Positions 1 through 7,434 of a stretch of DNA of 16,191 nucleotides are shown piece after piece. A model generated the notes under the pieces. That model saw nothing but the letters and a program-made list of their open reading frames with translations, searched no databases and was not told where the DNA came from. Each line of letters starts with the position of its first letter. Positions within the stretch are counted from its first letter, which is position 1. Source of the DNA: JBNRMR01 sp050309705 (GTDB taxonomy: Bacteria; Bacillota; Clostridia; Christensenellales; UBA1750); the NCBI GenBank assembly GCA_050309705.1, contig JBNRMR010000219.1:1-16191 (forward strand), read 5' to 3'. Made by a program: the position numbers and the translations under genes.

Positions 1-134
1 GACATGGTATATTACAAAAACGGAAATTATGTTCGATTATTACAATATTCCCAAGCTATTAGGATAGGTAGATATAGTCGGTGCATTTTTTTATCAAATG
101 ATTACAAAAAATATAAATAAAGGGAGAAGCGAAA

Positions 135-380
135 ATGAAGAACATGATTTTTTGCCAGAGCTGCGGTATGCCCATGACAGAGGAACAGCATTTCGGGAAG
201 AACCAGGACGGCAGCAAAAACGAAGACTACTGCCTTTACTGTTTTAAGGAGGGGGCATTCACAAAGGATGAGACAATGGAGGAGATGATCGAGTCCTGCA
301 TACCCCACTGTTTGGGCGGCGACCCGTGGCATAGCGAGGACGAGGCCAGGAAGGCATGCTGGCATTTTTTCCTCAGATGA
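135..380 (+). CDS. small zinc-ribbon domain protein
   Basis: An 81-residue protein with a metal-binding CxxC (C-Q-S-C at residues 8-11) and a second CxxC (C-L-Y-C, about residues 33-36), separated by a segment with the pattern FGKNxDGSKNEDYC. This matches the small 'putative zinc ribbon' family of Firmicutes, roughly 80-90 residues, so the protein appears full length. The C-terminal part (TMEEMIE, then a Cys-Pro-His stretch and SEDEARK) also fits that family. The biochemical role is unknown; zinc binding is inferred from the cysteines. The ATG at 135 has a GGGAG ribosome binding site about 9 bases upstream. The upstream 134 bases are AT-rich; a TATAAA at 112-117 could be a -10 box but no convincing -35 is seen. 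The gene converges on the HAD hydrolase gene with only 24 bases between stop codons and no clear terminator. Confidence 0.85.
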   Translation: MKNMIFCQSCGMPMTEEQHFGKNQDGSKNEDYCLYCFKEGAFTKDETMEEMIESCIPHCLGGDPWHSEDEARKACWHFFLR

Positions 381-404
381 AAAGGTGGAGGAAGTAAGAG
401 CTTT

Positions 405-1097
405 TTACAGAAGACCGGGAACATCCAAAAGGCTTTGAACGGTAAAGCTCTGGCCCCAATCGGGCGGCGCGCCGTTTCTGTCGATAAGGGCGGAGACGAC
501 GCCCAGAGCGTTGGCCCCGGCGATGTCCTTTTGCTCATCGCCGACATAGATCATATGAGACGGCGGAATTTTAAAGGCGTTTAGCAGCGCCGAAAACCCG
601 GCGGCATGGGGCTTTCTGTACCCAACGTCGACGGATGTGAGGATAATGTCAAAATAATGGCGTATTGGCGCTATGTCCCGCAGGGAAAAGGAATTGTCCA
701 TGCCGTAGGCGACGTCCGTTAAGGCGCCTATTTTCAACCCTGCCAACTTTAAACGGCGCAGAGCTTCCTCCGCGTCGCCATAGCAAACGGCATCGGCTTG
801 AAAGAAGCCGTAGAAGGCTGCCCTGACGGCGTCAAGCCCATCATAAGGCCGGTTCCATGCGTCAAAAATTTCCTTGAATATGGTCTGGGAATCGACTTCG
901 CGTTCCCGGGGGTTTTCGCGGGTATTGTATTTTGCCAGTACATTTATGGCGGTTTTAATGCGCTCCTGTGACAAAGGAAGGCCGCAGCTTTCGCAAGCTT
1001 GTTTCAGCGCGGGCTCATACAGCGGTTCCCAGTTGAGAGGGCTATTATATTTGACCAAAGTGCCGCCGATATCAAATGAAACGGCCTGAATTCTCAC
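405..1097 (-). CDS. HAD-superfamily hydrolase (probable phosphatase)
   Basis: A 230-residue soluble protein with the HAD core. Motif I is F-D-I-G-G-T-L with the nucleophile at Asp9, motif II has Thr127 (A-L-T-D), motif III has Lys162 (G-Y-R-K-P), and motif IV is G-D-E-Q-K-D with Asp187 and Asp191. The helical cap lies between motifs I and II (about residues 18-105), as in subclass-I HAD phosphatases. It probably removes phosphate from a small metabolite; the substrate cannot be told. The position two residues after the nucleophile, usually an Asp acting as general acid/base, is Gly11, which is atypical and could lower or alter phosphatase activity. The start is GTG at 1097, supported by a strong AGGGAGG site about 7 bases upstream. 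The gene lies 75 bases downstream of yebC on the same strand and is probably co-transcribed with it through the hairpin at 1131-1158. Confidence 0.88.
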   Translation of the reverse strand: MRIQAVSFDIGGTLVKYNSPLNWEPLYEPALKQACESCGLPLSQERIKTAINVLAKYNTRENPREREVDSQTIFKEIFDAWNRPYDGLDAVRAAFYGFFQADAVCYGDAEEALRRLKLAGLKIGALTDVAYGMDNSFSLRDIAPIRHYFDIILTSVDVGYRKPHAAGFSALLNAFKIPPSHMIYVGDEQKDIAGANALGVVSALIDRNGAPPDWGQSFTVQSLLDVPGLL

Positions 1098-1130
1098 GGT
1101 TCCGCCTCCCTTCAGGGTTCATGAACAGGA

Positions 1131-1158
1131 ACACCCCCGGATTTTCTGCCGGGGGTGT
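1131..1158 (-). terminator. GC-rich intergenic hairpin between yebC and the HAD gene
   Basis: A perfect 10-base inverted repeat, ACACCCCCGG / CCGGGGGTGT, surrounds an 8-base loop, giving a very stable stem. On the minus strand it follows the yebC stop by about 14 bases. No U-run follows; instead the ribosome binding site and GTG start of the HAD gene come next. It is therefore more likely a partial terminator, an mRNA 3'-end stabiliser or a processing site than a full intrinsic terminator. On the plus strand no gene runs into it, and the downstream T content is also low. Confidence 0.5.
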
Positions 1159-1172
1159 ATGTCCGTTTCCGC

Positions 1173-1907
1173 CTATTCGCTCTCGTCAATATCCGCGTTG
1201 TGATAGACCTCCTGAACGTCGTCAAGGTCCTCCAGCATGTCGATCATCTTACGGATTTTCTTCAGATTTTCTTCATCGCTAACCTCAACATAGTTCTGGG
1301 GGATTAAAGTTATCTCCGCTGAGACGAACTCAAAGCCCTCCGCCTCCAGATTTTCGCGCACCTGGGAGAACTCCACCGGATCGGTTATGACCTCGAAGAA
1401 CTCGTCGTCCGTCTTGATATCGCCCGCGCCGGCCTCGAGGGCTGTCATCATGAACTCATCTTCGTCCATGCCGTTCCTCTCGATTATGATTATGCCCAGG
1501 CGGTCGAACATGTAGCTCACGCAGCCGTTGGCGCCCATGCTGCCGCCATTTTTGTCGAAGGCGTGGCGCACTTCGCCCACAGTGCGGTTGCGGTTTTCGG
1601 TGAGGGTGTTCACCATCACAGCGACTCCGCCGGGGGCATAGCCCTCGTAGGTTATCTGCATATAGTTAACATCGTCCGTATCCCCGGCCGCCTTTTTGAT
1701 GGACCGCTGGATATTGTCGTTGGGCATATTGGCCGCACGGCACTTGGCCATCACGTCCCTGAGCCTTTGGTTGGAAACGGGGTCGCTGCCGCCTTCCCTT
1801 ACAACCACAGAGATCTCCCTGCCCAGCTTCGTGAATATCTTCGCTTTCGCGGCGTCAGACTTGTTTTTTCTGGCCGCTACGTTTGATGCATGTGAATGCC
1901 CTGCCAT
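1173..1907 (-). CDS. yebC: YebC/PmpR (TACO1) family protein
   Basis: A 244-residue protein of the conserved YebC family. The N-terminus begins M-A-G-H-S, the family's usual opening. The family segment G-Y-A-P-G-G-V-A followed by N-T-L-T-E-N-R-N-R-T is present around residues 88-108, and the acidic C-terminus is typical. Members have been described as DNA-binding transcriptional regulators and, more recently, as ribosome-associated factors that relieve stalling at proline-rich stretches. Which role applies here cannot be told. A TTG codon 4 codons upstream (1919) could extend the frame, but the GGAGG at 1913-1917 lies right beside it and is well placed only for the ATG at 1907. The length is normal for the family. 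The gene has its own promoter (1949-1977) and is followed by a hairpin and the HAD gene. It is probably unrelated to the biosynthetic operon that ends just upstream. Confidence 0.95.
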   Translation of the reverse strand: MAGHSHASNVAARKNKSDAAKAKIFTKLGREISVVVREGGSDPVSNQRLRDVMAKCRAANMPNDNIQRSIKKAAGDTDDVNYMQITYEGYAPGGVAVMVNTLTENRNRTVGEVRHAFDKNGGSMGANGCVSYMFDRLGIIIIERNGMDEDEFMMTALEAGAGDIKTDDEFFEVITDPVEFSQVRENLEAEGFEFVSAEITLIPQNYVEVSDEENLKKIRKMIDMLEDLDDVQEVYHNADIDESE

Positions 1908-1948
1908 ATTTTCCTCCAAACATACCTGTTAATTAAATATCATATATC

Positions 1949-1977
1949 ATTTTATCACATTTAGGGGCTATTAACAA
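1949..1977 (-). promoter_or_regulatory. predicted sigma-70-type promoter of yebC
   Basis: On the minus strand, a -35 box TTGTTA (1977-1972) is separated by 17 bases from a -10 box TAAAAT (1954-1949). Transcription would start near 1942, about 35 bases before the yebC start codon. The -35 box falls in the moderately U-rich tail of the hairpin that probably ends the upstream biosynthetic operon. This is a sequence match only. Confidence 0.5.
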
Positions 1978-2020
1978 GAAGGCGGGCATTAAGCGGTTTT
2001 TCTGCTTGTTTGCCCGTCTT
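1971..2020 (-). terminator. probable terminator of the NRPS operon
   Basis: Beginning about 17 bases after the ACP stop codon on the minus strand, CGGGCA (2016-2011) pairs with TGCCCG (1988-1983). An inner AAGC/GCTT pairing (2007-2004 with 1994-1991) lies around an A-rich loop. The RNA then reads CCUUCUUGUUAA, a moderately U-rich tail. Stem and tail are imperfect, so termination may be partial and leave some read-through into yebC. Confidence 0.5.
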
Positions 2021-2036
2021 TCGCACCTCAATATTT

Positions 2037-2339
2037 TCAGGATTTTGCGCTTTTCAGCCTGGCTGAGAGATATTCAACTATATCTTTAACCTGGTTAAGG
2101 CTCCACACATCCCTTATAGGAATTTCCATTCCAAAATGCTCCTCCACAGCGTTCAGTAAGCTGGCGACATCGAAGGAATTTAAGGAGAGATCCCTGACTA
2201 AATCCGTGTCCATGGTGATGTTCCTGACGCCCGCAACTTCATATACAATAGCCTGAATGGCGTTAAACAGGTTTCTTTCGCTCAATTTGTTTCTTTCGCC
2301 TTTTCCGCTTCTTCCGCTCATTTCACTTGCATTGTTCAT
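2037..2339 (-). CDS. free-standing acyl carrier protein
   Basis: A 100-residue acyl carrier protein. The expected phosphopantetheine attachment site is Ser55 in the motif L-S-L-N-S-F-D, followed by the typical helix with E-E-H-F-G-M-E-I-P and a C-terminal V-E-Y-L helix. The residue before the serine is Asn, where most type II ACPs have Asp (D-S-L), suggesting a specialised carrier rather than the housekeeping fatty-acid ACP. A charged stretch of about 20 residues precedes the fold. The ATG at 2339 overlaps the stop of the acyl-ligase gene by four bases (ATGA) and has an AGGGG site upstream; an internal ATG at 2321 is less well placed. Being the last gene of the operon and coupled to the ligase, it most likely receives an acyl group from that enzyme and presents it to the first condensation domain of the NRPS. 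This role is inferred from gene order. Confidence 0.9.
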   Translation of the reverse strand: MNNASEMSGRSGKGERNKLSERNLFNAIQAIVYEVAGVRNITMDTDLVRDLSLNSFDVASLLNAVEEHFGMEIPIRDVWSLNQVKDIVEYLSARLKSAKS

Positions 2340-4003
2340 TGAATTATCCCCTCGCGTTTAATTTTCTTAGTCGACGTCCGTTCAAAAGGCGTCTCGCTCA
2401 GCTTGACTATCTGTATCTTCCTGAAGGGAGGCTGGCCCTGGTTCATTCGGTCCACCTCTTTTTGTATGCTGTACAGCACCTCATATGGCTGCATTCCCGC
2501 AGTCTTTTCCGGGTCGGGGTGGACTATCACCGCCAGCTTCACATCATCGGCGGACTGGCCGCTGCTGGCGCCGTATGCCACCACCTCCTTGACATAGGGG
2601 CATTCCATAAGTTTAATTTCTATCTCCTCCGGTGAGATTTTCTTGCCGTTGCTGAAAACGATGAGGGACTTCTTCCTGCCGTTTATGTATAGGAACCCGT
2701 CCTTGTCCAGATAGCCGATATCGCCTGTCATAAACCAGCCGTCCTTGAATGCCAGTGCGGTGAACTCCTCGTTCTTGTAATAGCCCGATGAAACCGAGGG
2801 GCCCTTGACGCATATCTCACCGTCGTCAATCCTCACCTGCATGCCCGGTATTACCTGGCCCACCGAGCCAATCTTGTTGAATTCGTTGCGGTTCACGCTT
2901 ATTAAGGGGCTGCACTCTGTGATGCCATAGCCCTGTATTACCAGCAGGCCATAGGCGCTGAGTCTAAAGGCGGTCTCCTCGCTGAGATGGGCGCCGCCGC
3001 TAATGATTATCCTCACCGATTCGCCCAGCACTTCACTGACGCCGGGATGCTCCATTGTCCGCGGGCTTCTCAGGAAGCGCAAGAGCTTTCTGTAGCGGGT
3101 CACGGCCGCATCCGCTTTTTTCGCAAGGCCCTTTTTTTCCTCGATGCTGCGCACATAGCGGGCAACTGTATCCACCAGCAGGGGGACGGCAAAAAGCGTC
3201 ACGGGCTTAAAGAGATGTATGTCCCTGAAGATATATTTGAAGCTTCCGTTGGCGCCGACCACGCCTCCTTGAGAGAGCATGTCCAAAACGCCAGCCACAA
3301 GGGAATAAGTGTGGTAAAAGGGGAGGGAGGTGAACATGCTGCCACCGAGGGTTACAAGCTGCTGCGCGTGGCAGGCATTATACATAATATTATAGTGGCT
3401 GAGCACCACGGGCTTTGAGGAATTGGTGGTGCCCGAAGTGTAGAAGATGGCCGCAGGGGTATCCTTTCCGATGGGAAGATCATCCAAAGCGGAAGGGTTT
3501 TCGGCCTCGAAGGAAGCCCCCTGAACGATCATATCGTCATAGAAAATGCACTCGCCGTGGATTTTGTTATCGCCGCTGAAGCAGATGAGAGGAAGTCTGT
3601 TTTCCGCCAGGTACTCCGCCACAAGGGGTGAGCAGACTATCGCCTTGCCGTCCCCCTTGGCGATCATGTCCCGGATAACATCGCCCTTTTGCTCAACGTC
3701 AAGGCAAATGGCCACGCCGCCGCAGCAGGCAATTGCAAGAAAAGCAACCATCCATTCATATCTGTTTTCGCTGGCGATGGCGATATGCTTTCCCGAAAGC
3801 CCCCTTGCGATGAGACTGTTTGCGAATGCGCGCACATCGCTGTGAAGGCGTGAATAGCTGTAGGTATATTCGTTTCCTTGGTTATCATAGAAAACCAGAG
3901 CTCTGGCGGAGCCGTAGTTGCCGTCCATGCCCTTGAAAGCTTCCACCATTTGGGGGATAGTGTCATATTCAATGACCTTATAAAGCGGATAATTTTTGCT
4001 CAT
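2336..4003 (-). CDS. AMP-dependent acyl ligase (acyl-CoA synthetase / acyl-ACP ligase family)
   Basis: A 555-residue member of the ANL adenylating superfamily. Visible cores are the P-loop-like Y-T-S-G-T-T-N-S-S-K (about 188-197), Y-G-I-T-E (about 359-363), G-D-I-G-Y (about 427-431), I-N-G-R-K-K (about 440-445) and a C-terminal S-T-K-K-I-K-R carrying the expected catalytic lysine. It would activate a carboxylic acid with ATP to the acyl-AMP and pass it to a thiol. The usual Gly-x-Pro after the P-loop threonines is replaced by Asn-Ser-Ser. The overall pattern resembles long-chain fatty-acid ligases, and the ATGA overlap with the ACP gene suggests the ACP is the acceptor rather than CoA. The ATG at 4003 was chosen; a TTG at 4015 would place the start only 3 bases after the upstream stop, with its ribosome binding site too close. 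It lies 15 bases downstream of the HD-GYP gene. The acid used cannot be read from the sequence. Confidence 0.9.
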   Translation of the reverse strand: MSKNYPLYKVIEYDTIPQMVEAFKGMDGNYGSARALVFYDNQGNEYTYSYSRLHSDVRAFANSLIARGLSGKHIAIASENRYEWMVAFLAIACCGGVAICLDVEQKGDVIRDMIAKGDGKAIVCSPLVAEYLAENRLPLICFSGDNKIHGECIFYDDMIVQGASFEAENPSALDDLPIGKDTPAAIFYTSGTTNSSKPVVLSHYNIMYNACHAQQLVTLGGSMFTSLPFYHTYSLVAGVLDMLSQGGVVGANGSFKYIFRDIHLFKPVTLFAVPLLVDTVARYVRSIEEKKGLAKKADAAVTRYRKLLRFLRSPRTMEHPGVSEVLGESVRIIISGGAHLSEETAFRLSAYGLLVIQGYGITECSPLISVNRNEFNKIGSVGQVIPGMQVRIDDGEICVKGPSVSSGYYKNEEFTALAFKDGWFMTGDIGYLDKDGFLYINGRKKSLIVFSNGKKISPEEIEIKLMECPYVKEVVAYGASSGQSADDVKLAVIVHPDPEKTAGMQPYEVLYSIQKEVDRMNQGQPPFRKIQIVKLSETPFERTSTKKIKREGIIQ

Positions 4004-4018
4004 AATATTGCCCAAACC

Positions 4019-5563
4019 CTACCTATCTGTCTGTTCATAGGTCCACTGAAGCTCCTGCGACAGCGCTGCGTGATCTTTCGCGATAGGTAAAAACTCGTCG
4101 ATCAGGTAGGGGTCAAACTGGCCCCCTTTTCCGTCTACCAGTTCCTCGATGGCCTTTTCAAGGGTCAAAGGCCCCCTGTAATGCCTGTTGGACATCATTG
4201 CGTCAAAGGCATCAGTGATGGTGATTATCCGCGATTCAATGGGGATCTCACTTCCCGTAAGCCCATCGGGATAGCCGCCGCCGTCATACCTTTCGTGGTG
4301 GGCGCGCACTATGGGCGCAATTTCGCTGAAAAGAGTGATGCGCTCCAGTATGGATGCCCCCATGCCCGTGTGGTTTTTAAGTATGCCAAACTCCTGCTTG
4401 CTGAGCTTGCCCGGCTTTGTGATGATTGTGTCTGAAACGCCCACCTTTCCCACATCATGCAATAGCCCGGCTATTCTCACCCGCTCAATGAAGCCTTCGT
4501 CGGAGGATATTCTCTGGGCAAGCTTGTAAGAATAGTGGGCGACCCTGTCGGAATGGCCGCGGGTGTATATGTCCTTCGCGTCCACCATCAGCCGCAGAGC
4601 CTCTATTGTTTGCATATAGCTTTCGGTCATCTGCGCATAGGCCTGGGTGAGCTGGGCATTTCGCCGGTTAAGCTGCACGTGTAGCATTGTGTTGTGCAGC
4701 GCAGTTGAGACCTGCTCGGCATAGACTGACAAAAGCGGCATGGCGGCGGCGCTCTGTCCAATCATTTTTTCAATGGCGATAACGCCGAAACACACCGGCT
4801 GGGCGTTTTGGTTCAGCAAAGGCGCAATTAAATGGCTGCTTGAATGAACCGGCCTGCAATTATCCATCACCGATTCGATATCGGCCCTCAGCTCCGAAGT
4901 GACCGAATCGCGAAACTCCTGAAGGCTTATATTATAGCGCCCATTGCCATTGAAAAGGGTTTCAGGGATGCTGTCCGTTTCCAACTGCGATGTAATGCGC
5001 CAGGCTTTCACAAGAACAAAGCTGTTGCACTTGCTGCAAAGGTCCTTCAAGTGGCTGCTTATACGCTCTATAAGCTCCTCCAGGGGCATCAATTGCAGTA
5101 TATGCGGCGTGGCGCTGAGTATCTGCGAAAGGCCATCCTGATAGCTGCCGATCAGGTGCATCTGCTTTATTGACTTTATGCAGCTTTCAACCAGCAGCTC
5201 CAGTTGGTCAAAACGCTCGCTCTTTTCATAATACCCCTGTATGTCCAATTCTCGGATTGTGTCCAGGGGAGGCGCAAGCTCCTTGTGCCCTGTGAGGAGA
5301 ATCACAAACACCTTTGGGTCGAATTGGCGCAGCCTGGAAACAAACACATCCCCGCAGAATGGGCGCATGATGAAGTCCAAAAGCAGAATATCGTACTTTT
5401 TGTGCTTCATCCGCTCCAAGGCCCGCACTGGGTCTGTCTCGGTGTCCACCTGGTAGCCTGACGCCTCAAAGTAAGCCTTGAGAGCATCGGTTATATTGGG
5501 GTCATCATCCACAGTCATCATGGTGAAGCCATTCTTCATGAATCCTGCCCTGTTTTTACGCAT
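4019..5563 (-). CDS. response regulator with HD-GYP output (probable cyclic-di-GMP phosphodiesterase)
   Basis: A 514-residue protein. The receiver domain (about 12-130) has the acidic pocket Asp19-21, phospho-acceptor Asp63 (L-L-D-F), Thr91 and Lys114. A GAF-like middle region lies at about 150-300, and a short helical linker (about 296-325) precedes an HD-GYP domain (about 325-495). The HD-GYP motifs are intact: His369-Asp370 with Lys373, His398, H-H-E-R-Y-D-G-G-G-Y-P (422-432) and Asp451 in D-A-F-D-A-M. Such proteins hydrolyse cyclic di-GMP, and some act on cyclic GMP-AMP; activity here would be switched by phosphorylation of Asp63. It has no DNA-binding domain, so it is not itself the transcriptional output. 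The ATG at 5563 has a near-perfect AAAGGAGGG site. The gene lies 35 bases after the sensor kinase and 15 bases before the acyl ligase, inside the biosynthetic operon. Confidence 0.94.
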   Translation of the reverse strand: MRKNRAGFMKNGFTMMTVDDDPNITDALKAYFEASGYQVDTETDPVRALERMKHKKYDILLLDFIMRPFCGDVFVSRLRQFDPKVFVILLTGHKELAPPLDTIRELDIQGYYEKSERFDQLELLVESCIKSIKQMHLIGSYQDGLSQILSATPHILQLMPLEELIERISSHLKDLCSKCNSFVLVKAWRITSQLETDSIPETLFNGNGRYNISLQEFRDSVTSELRADIESVMDNCRPVHSSSHLIAPLLNQNAQPVCFGVIAIEKMIGQSAAAMPLLSVYAEQVSTALHNTMLHVQLNRRNAQLTQAYAQMTESYMQTIEALRLMVDAKDIYTRGHSDRVAHYSYKLAQRISSDEGFIERVRIAGLLHDVGKVGVSDTIITKPGKLSKQEFGILKNHTGMGASILERITLFSEIAPIVRAHHERYDGGGYPDGLTGSEIPIESRIITITDAFDAMMSNRHYRGPLTLEKAIEELVDGKGGQFDPYLIDEFLPIAKDHAALSQELQWTYEQTDR

Positions 5564-5598
5564 GGTTTAGGCCCTCCTTTTCCATGCCGGCATTTTTG

Positions 5599-7434
5599 TT
5601 AAGCACTTCCTGGGATCTCAAGGGGTATCATCACATTCGTTATAGTGCCCCCGACTGGATTATCTTCTATCCACATTTTACCGCCAAACCTTCCGCGTAT
5701 AAGCGTGTTGGAGGTATAAAGACCAATTCCTGCGCCCTGGGCGCCCTTGCTGGTGACCATCTCCTTAAAGAGCCGATCTTTCACGTCTTTGGGTATTCCG
5801 CCTCCCTCATCCCGTACATAGATTAGTATATTGCCCTGGACCAGTTTTGCGCCCATGGTTATTGGGCCGCCGCCCTGGTCCCTCATGGCGTCAATAGAGT
5901 TGTCCACCAAATTGTTTATTACCTGGACCAGGTTGTTCACATCGCCGTTTATGAAAAGATCCCTTGGCAGTTCGTTTTCCTCCGCAAGGGTGCAGGAGTT
6001 TTTAAGTATATTATTTTGCATCAGCATATGAACCCGCTTGAAGACCTCATCCAAAGAGAAGGAAGTGATCCGAGAGGTGTTCATGTTGGTCGCCAGGCCT
6101 TTCACGGTGGTGATTATGTCCGACATATAGCCGCAACACTCCCGTATCCTTTCAAGCCACTGGCTCATTTCATAGCCGATCTCATTGTGGTCTTCTTTGG
6201 TCACTTCCTTATCCCCGATGCTTCGCTGGTATTCATCGGTGAGATTGCCAAGGGCGTGGACGCTGCCGGATATTGACATGATTGGCGTTTTCAGATTATG
6301 TGCAATGCCGCCAATCATCTGCCCCAGGGAGGCCAGGCGCTCCTGCTCCATGGACATGCTCAGTATCTGCTGCTCCCTTTGCACCTCTTCTTTTATCTTG
6401 GTGATGTCCTTGAACATGGCGATGAATGCGCGGGTGTTTCTCTTAAGGCTCACAGCGGTTATCTCCACGGAGTAGTATTTCTTGCCGTTTGCGGTCAGCA
6501 GCGACTGTTCATATGAGATGGTGCTGCCGCTCTTCATGCAGCTTTCATATGAGCTGATGAGATTGTAGGCGATGTCTCGGTTTCTTTCGTCCAACTGCAT
6601 CGCAAGATCGGAAAGATATTGTTCGGGCTGTATTCCAAAATCGCCGAAGACATCGTAGAAGGATTTGTTGGCGTTGACGATGTAGCCGTCGATGGATATT
6701 ATGGCGTAGCAGTCGGAGATGCTGTCGAAAACCTTTTGAACCGCCACCGGCTTGATATTCAGGAAGTTCAAAGCGTACACCGCTATCCCGTGACAGATGA
6801 TCGTCGCCACGAAGGCAATGGGCGTTGCGGCGATGGTAAGGTCAGCAATTTGAAGCGTGGCCATCACGTTCACAAAAAGCGGTATGAATATGCCTATTGA
6901 AAACCAGGCCGCCTGCTTCACGAACAGGGGATGGTTGCTCTTTCTGCCGTTATAAAGGCAGATAATCATCGCAGCGATGTAGTAAATGTAATAGAGCGCG
7001 CCGTTTACCGGGAACAGGGGACCAAACTTTATCTGGCTTGCAATGATTGAAAACTCCCTGTAAAACAGTCCGTGCAGGGGGTTGGTGACGACCACAAGCG
7101 CGGTGAGCGCGGGGGGGATCAGGAAAATATAGTTGCGCCTGGGCATCCTTTTGTAGTTTTTGGTGAATGCAAGGGCAGCCAGGAGCATTGACGAGGCTGT
7201 CAGCGCCTGCGCCACGCAGGTGACGGCGTCGAAGGCGAAAAGGAGGGCCATATTGTCCTTGGGCGTGTAATACATGCCCAGCAGCGCCATAATCCAAGCC
7301 GTTAGGCTGCCGATCAATATCATGTACAGCTTCTGCATCAGCGTAAGGTCTCCCTTCATGATGCAGCTTCCCATAAATACGATGAGTATCGTGAAAGTCA
7401 GGTTCAATATGTGAAACATCGGCTGAGAAATCAT
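5599..7434 (-). CDS. 7TM-type membrane sensor histidine kinase with PAS domain
   Basis: A 611-residue kinase. The first 225 residues hold about seven hydrophobic segments (roughly 8-27, 33-54, 62-90, 101-118, 145-162, 174-195, 199-222), like the '7TM histidine-kinase N-terminal' sensor module. A PAS domain follows (about 232-345; it includes S-I-D-G-Y-I-V-N-A-N). The dimerisation segment has phospho-acceptor His379 (I-A-H-N-L-K-T-P). The ATPase domain has an N box with Asn507 and Asn512, D-E-G-G-G (542-546) and G-A-G-I-G-L-Y (567-573). It should autophosphorylate in response to a membrane or small-molecule cue and pass phosphate to the HD-GYP regulator encoded next; the pairing is inferred from adjacency. 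The ATG at 7434 overlaps the NRPS stop (ATGA), with GAGGTGA about 6 bases upstream, so it should be translationally coupled to the synthetase. The ligand is unknown; the NRPS product or a related lipid or peptide is a plausible candidate. Confidence 0.93.
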   Translation of the reverse strand: MISQPMFHILNLTFTILIVFMGSCIMKGDLTLMQKLYMILIGSLTAWIMALLGMYYTPKDNMALLFAFDAVTCVAQALTASSMLLAALAFTKNYKRMPRRNYIFLIPPALTALVVVTNPLHGLFYREFSIIASQIKFGPLFPVNGALYYIYYIAAMIICLYNGRKSNHPLFVKQAAWFSIGIFIPLFVNVMATLQIADLTIAATPIAFVATIICHGIAVYALNFLNIKPVAVQKVFDSISDCYAIISIDGYIVNANKSFYDVFGDFGIQPEQYLSDLAMQLDERNRDIAYNLISSYESCMKSGSTISYEQSLLTANGKKYYSVEITAVSLKRNTRAFIAMFKDITKIKEEVQREQQILSMSMEQERLASLGQMIGGIAHNLKTPIMSISGSVHALGNLTDEYQRSIGDKEVTKEDHNEIGYEMSQWLERIRECCGYMSDIITTVKGLATNMNTSRITSFSLDEVFKRVHMLMQNNILKNSCTLAEENELPRDLFINGDVNNLVQVINNLVDNSIDAMRDQGGGPITMGAKLVQGNILIYVRDEGGGIPKDVKDRLFKEMVTSKGAQGAGIGLYTSNTLIRGRFGGKMWIEDNPVGGTITNVMIPLEIPGSA

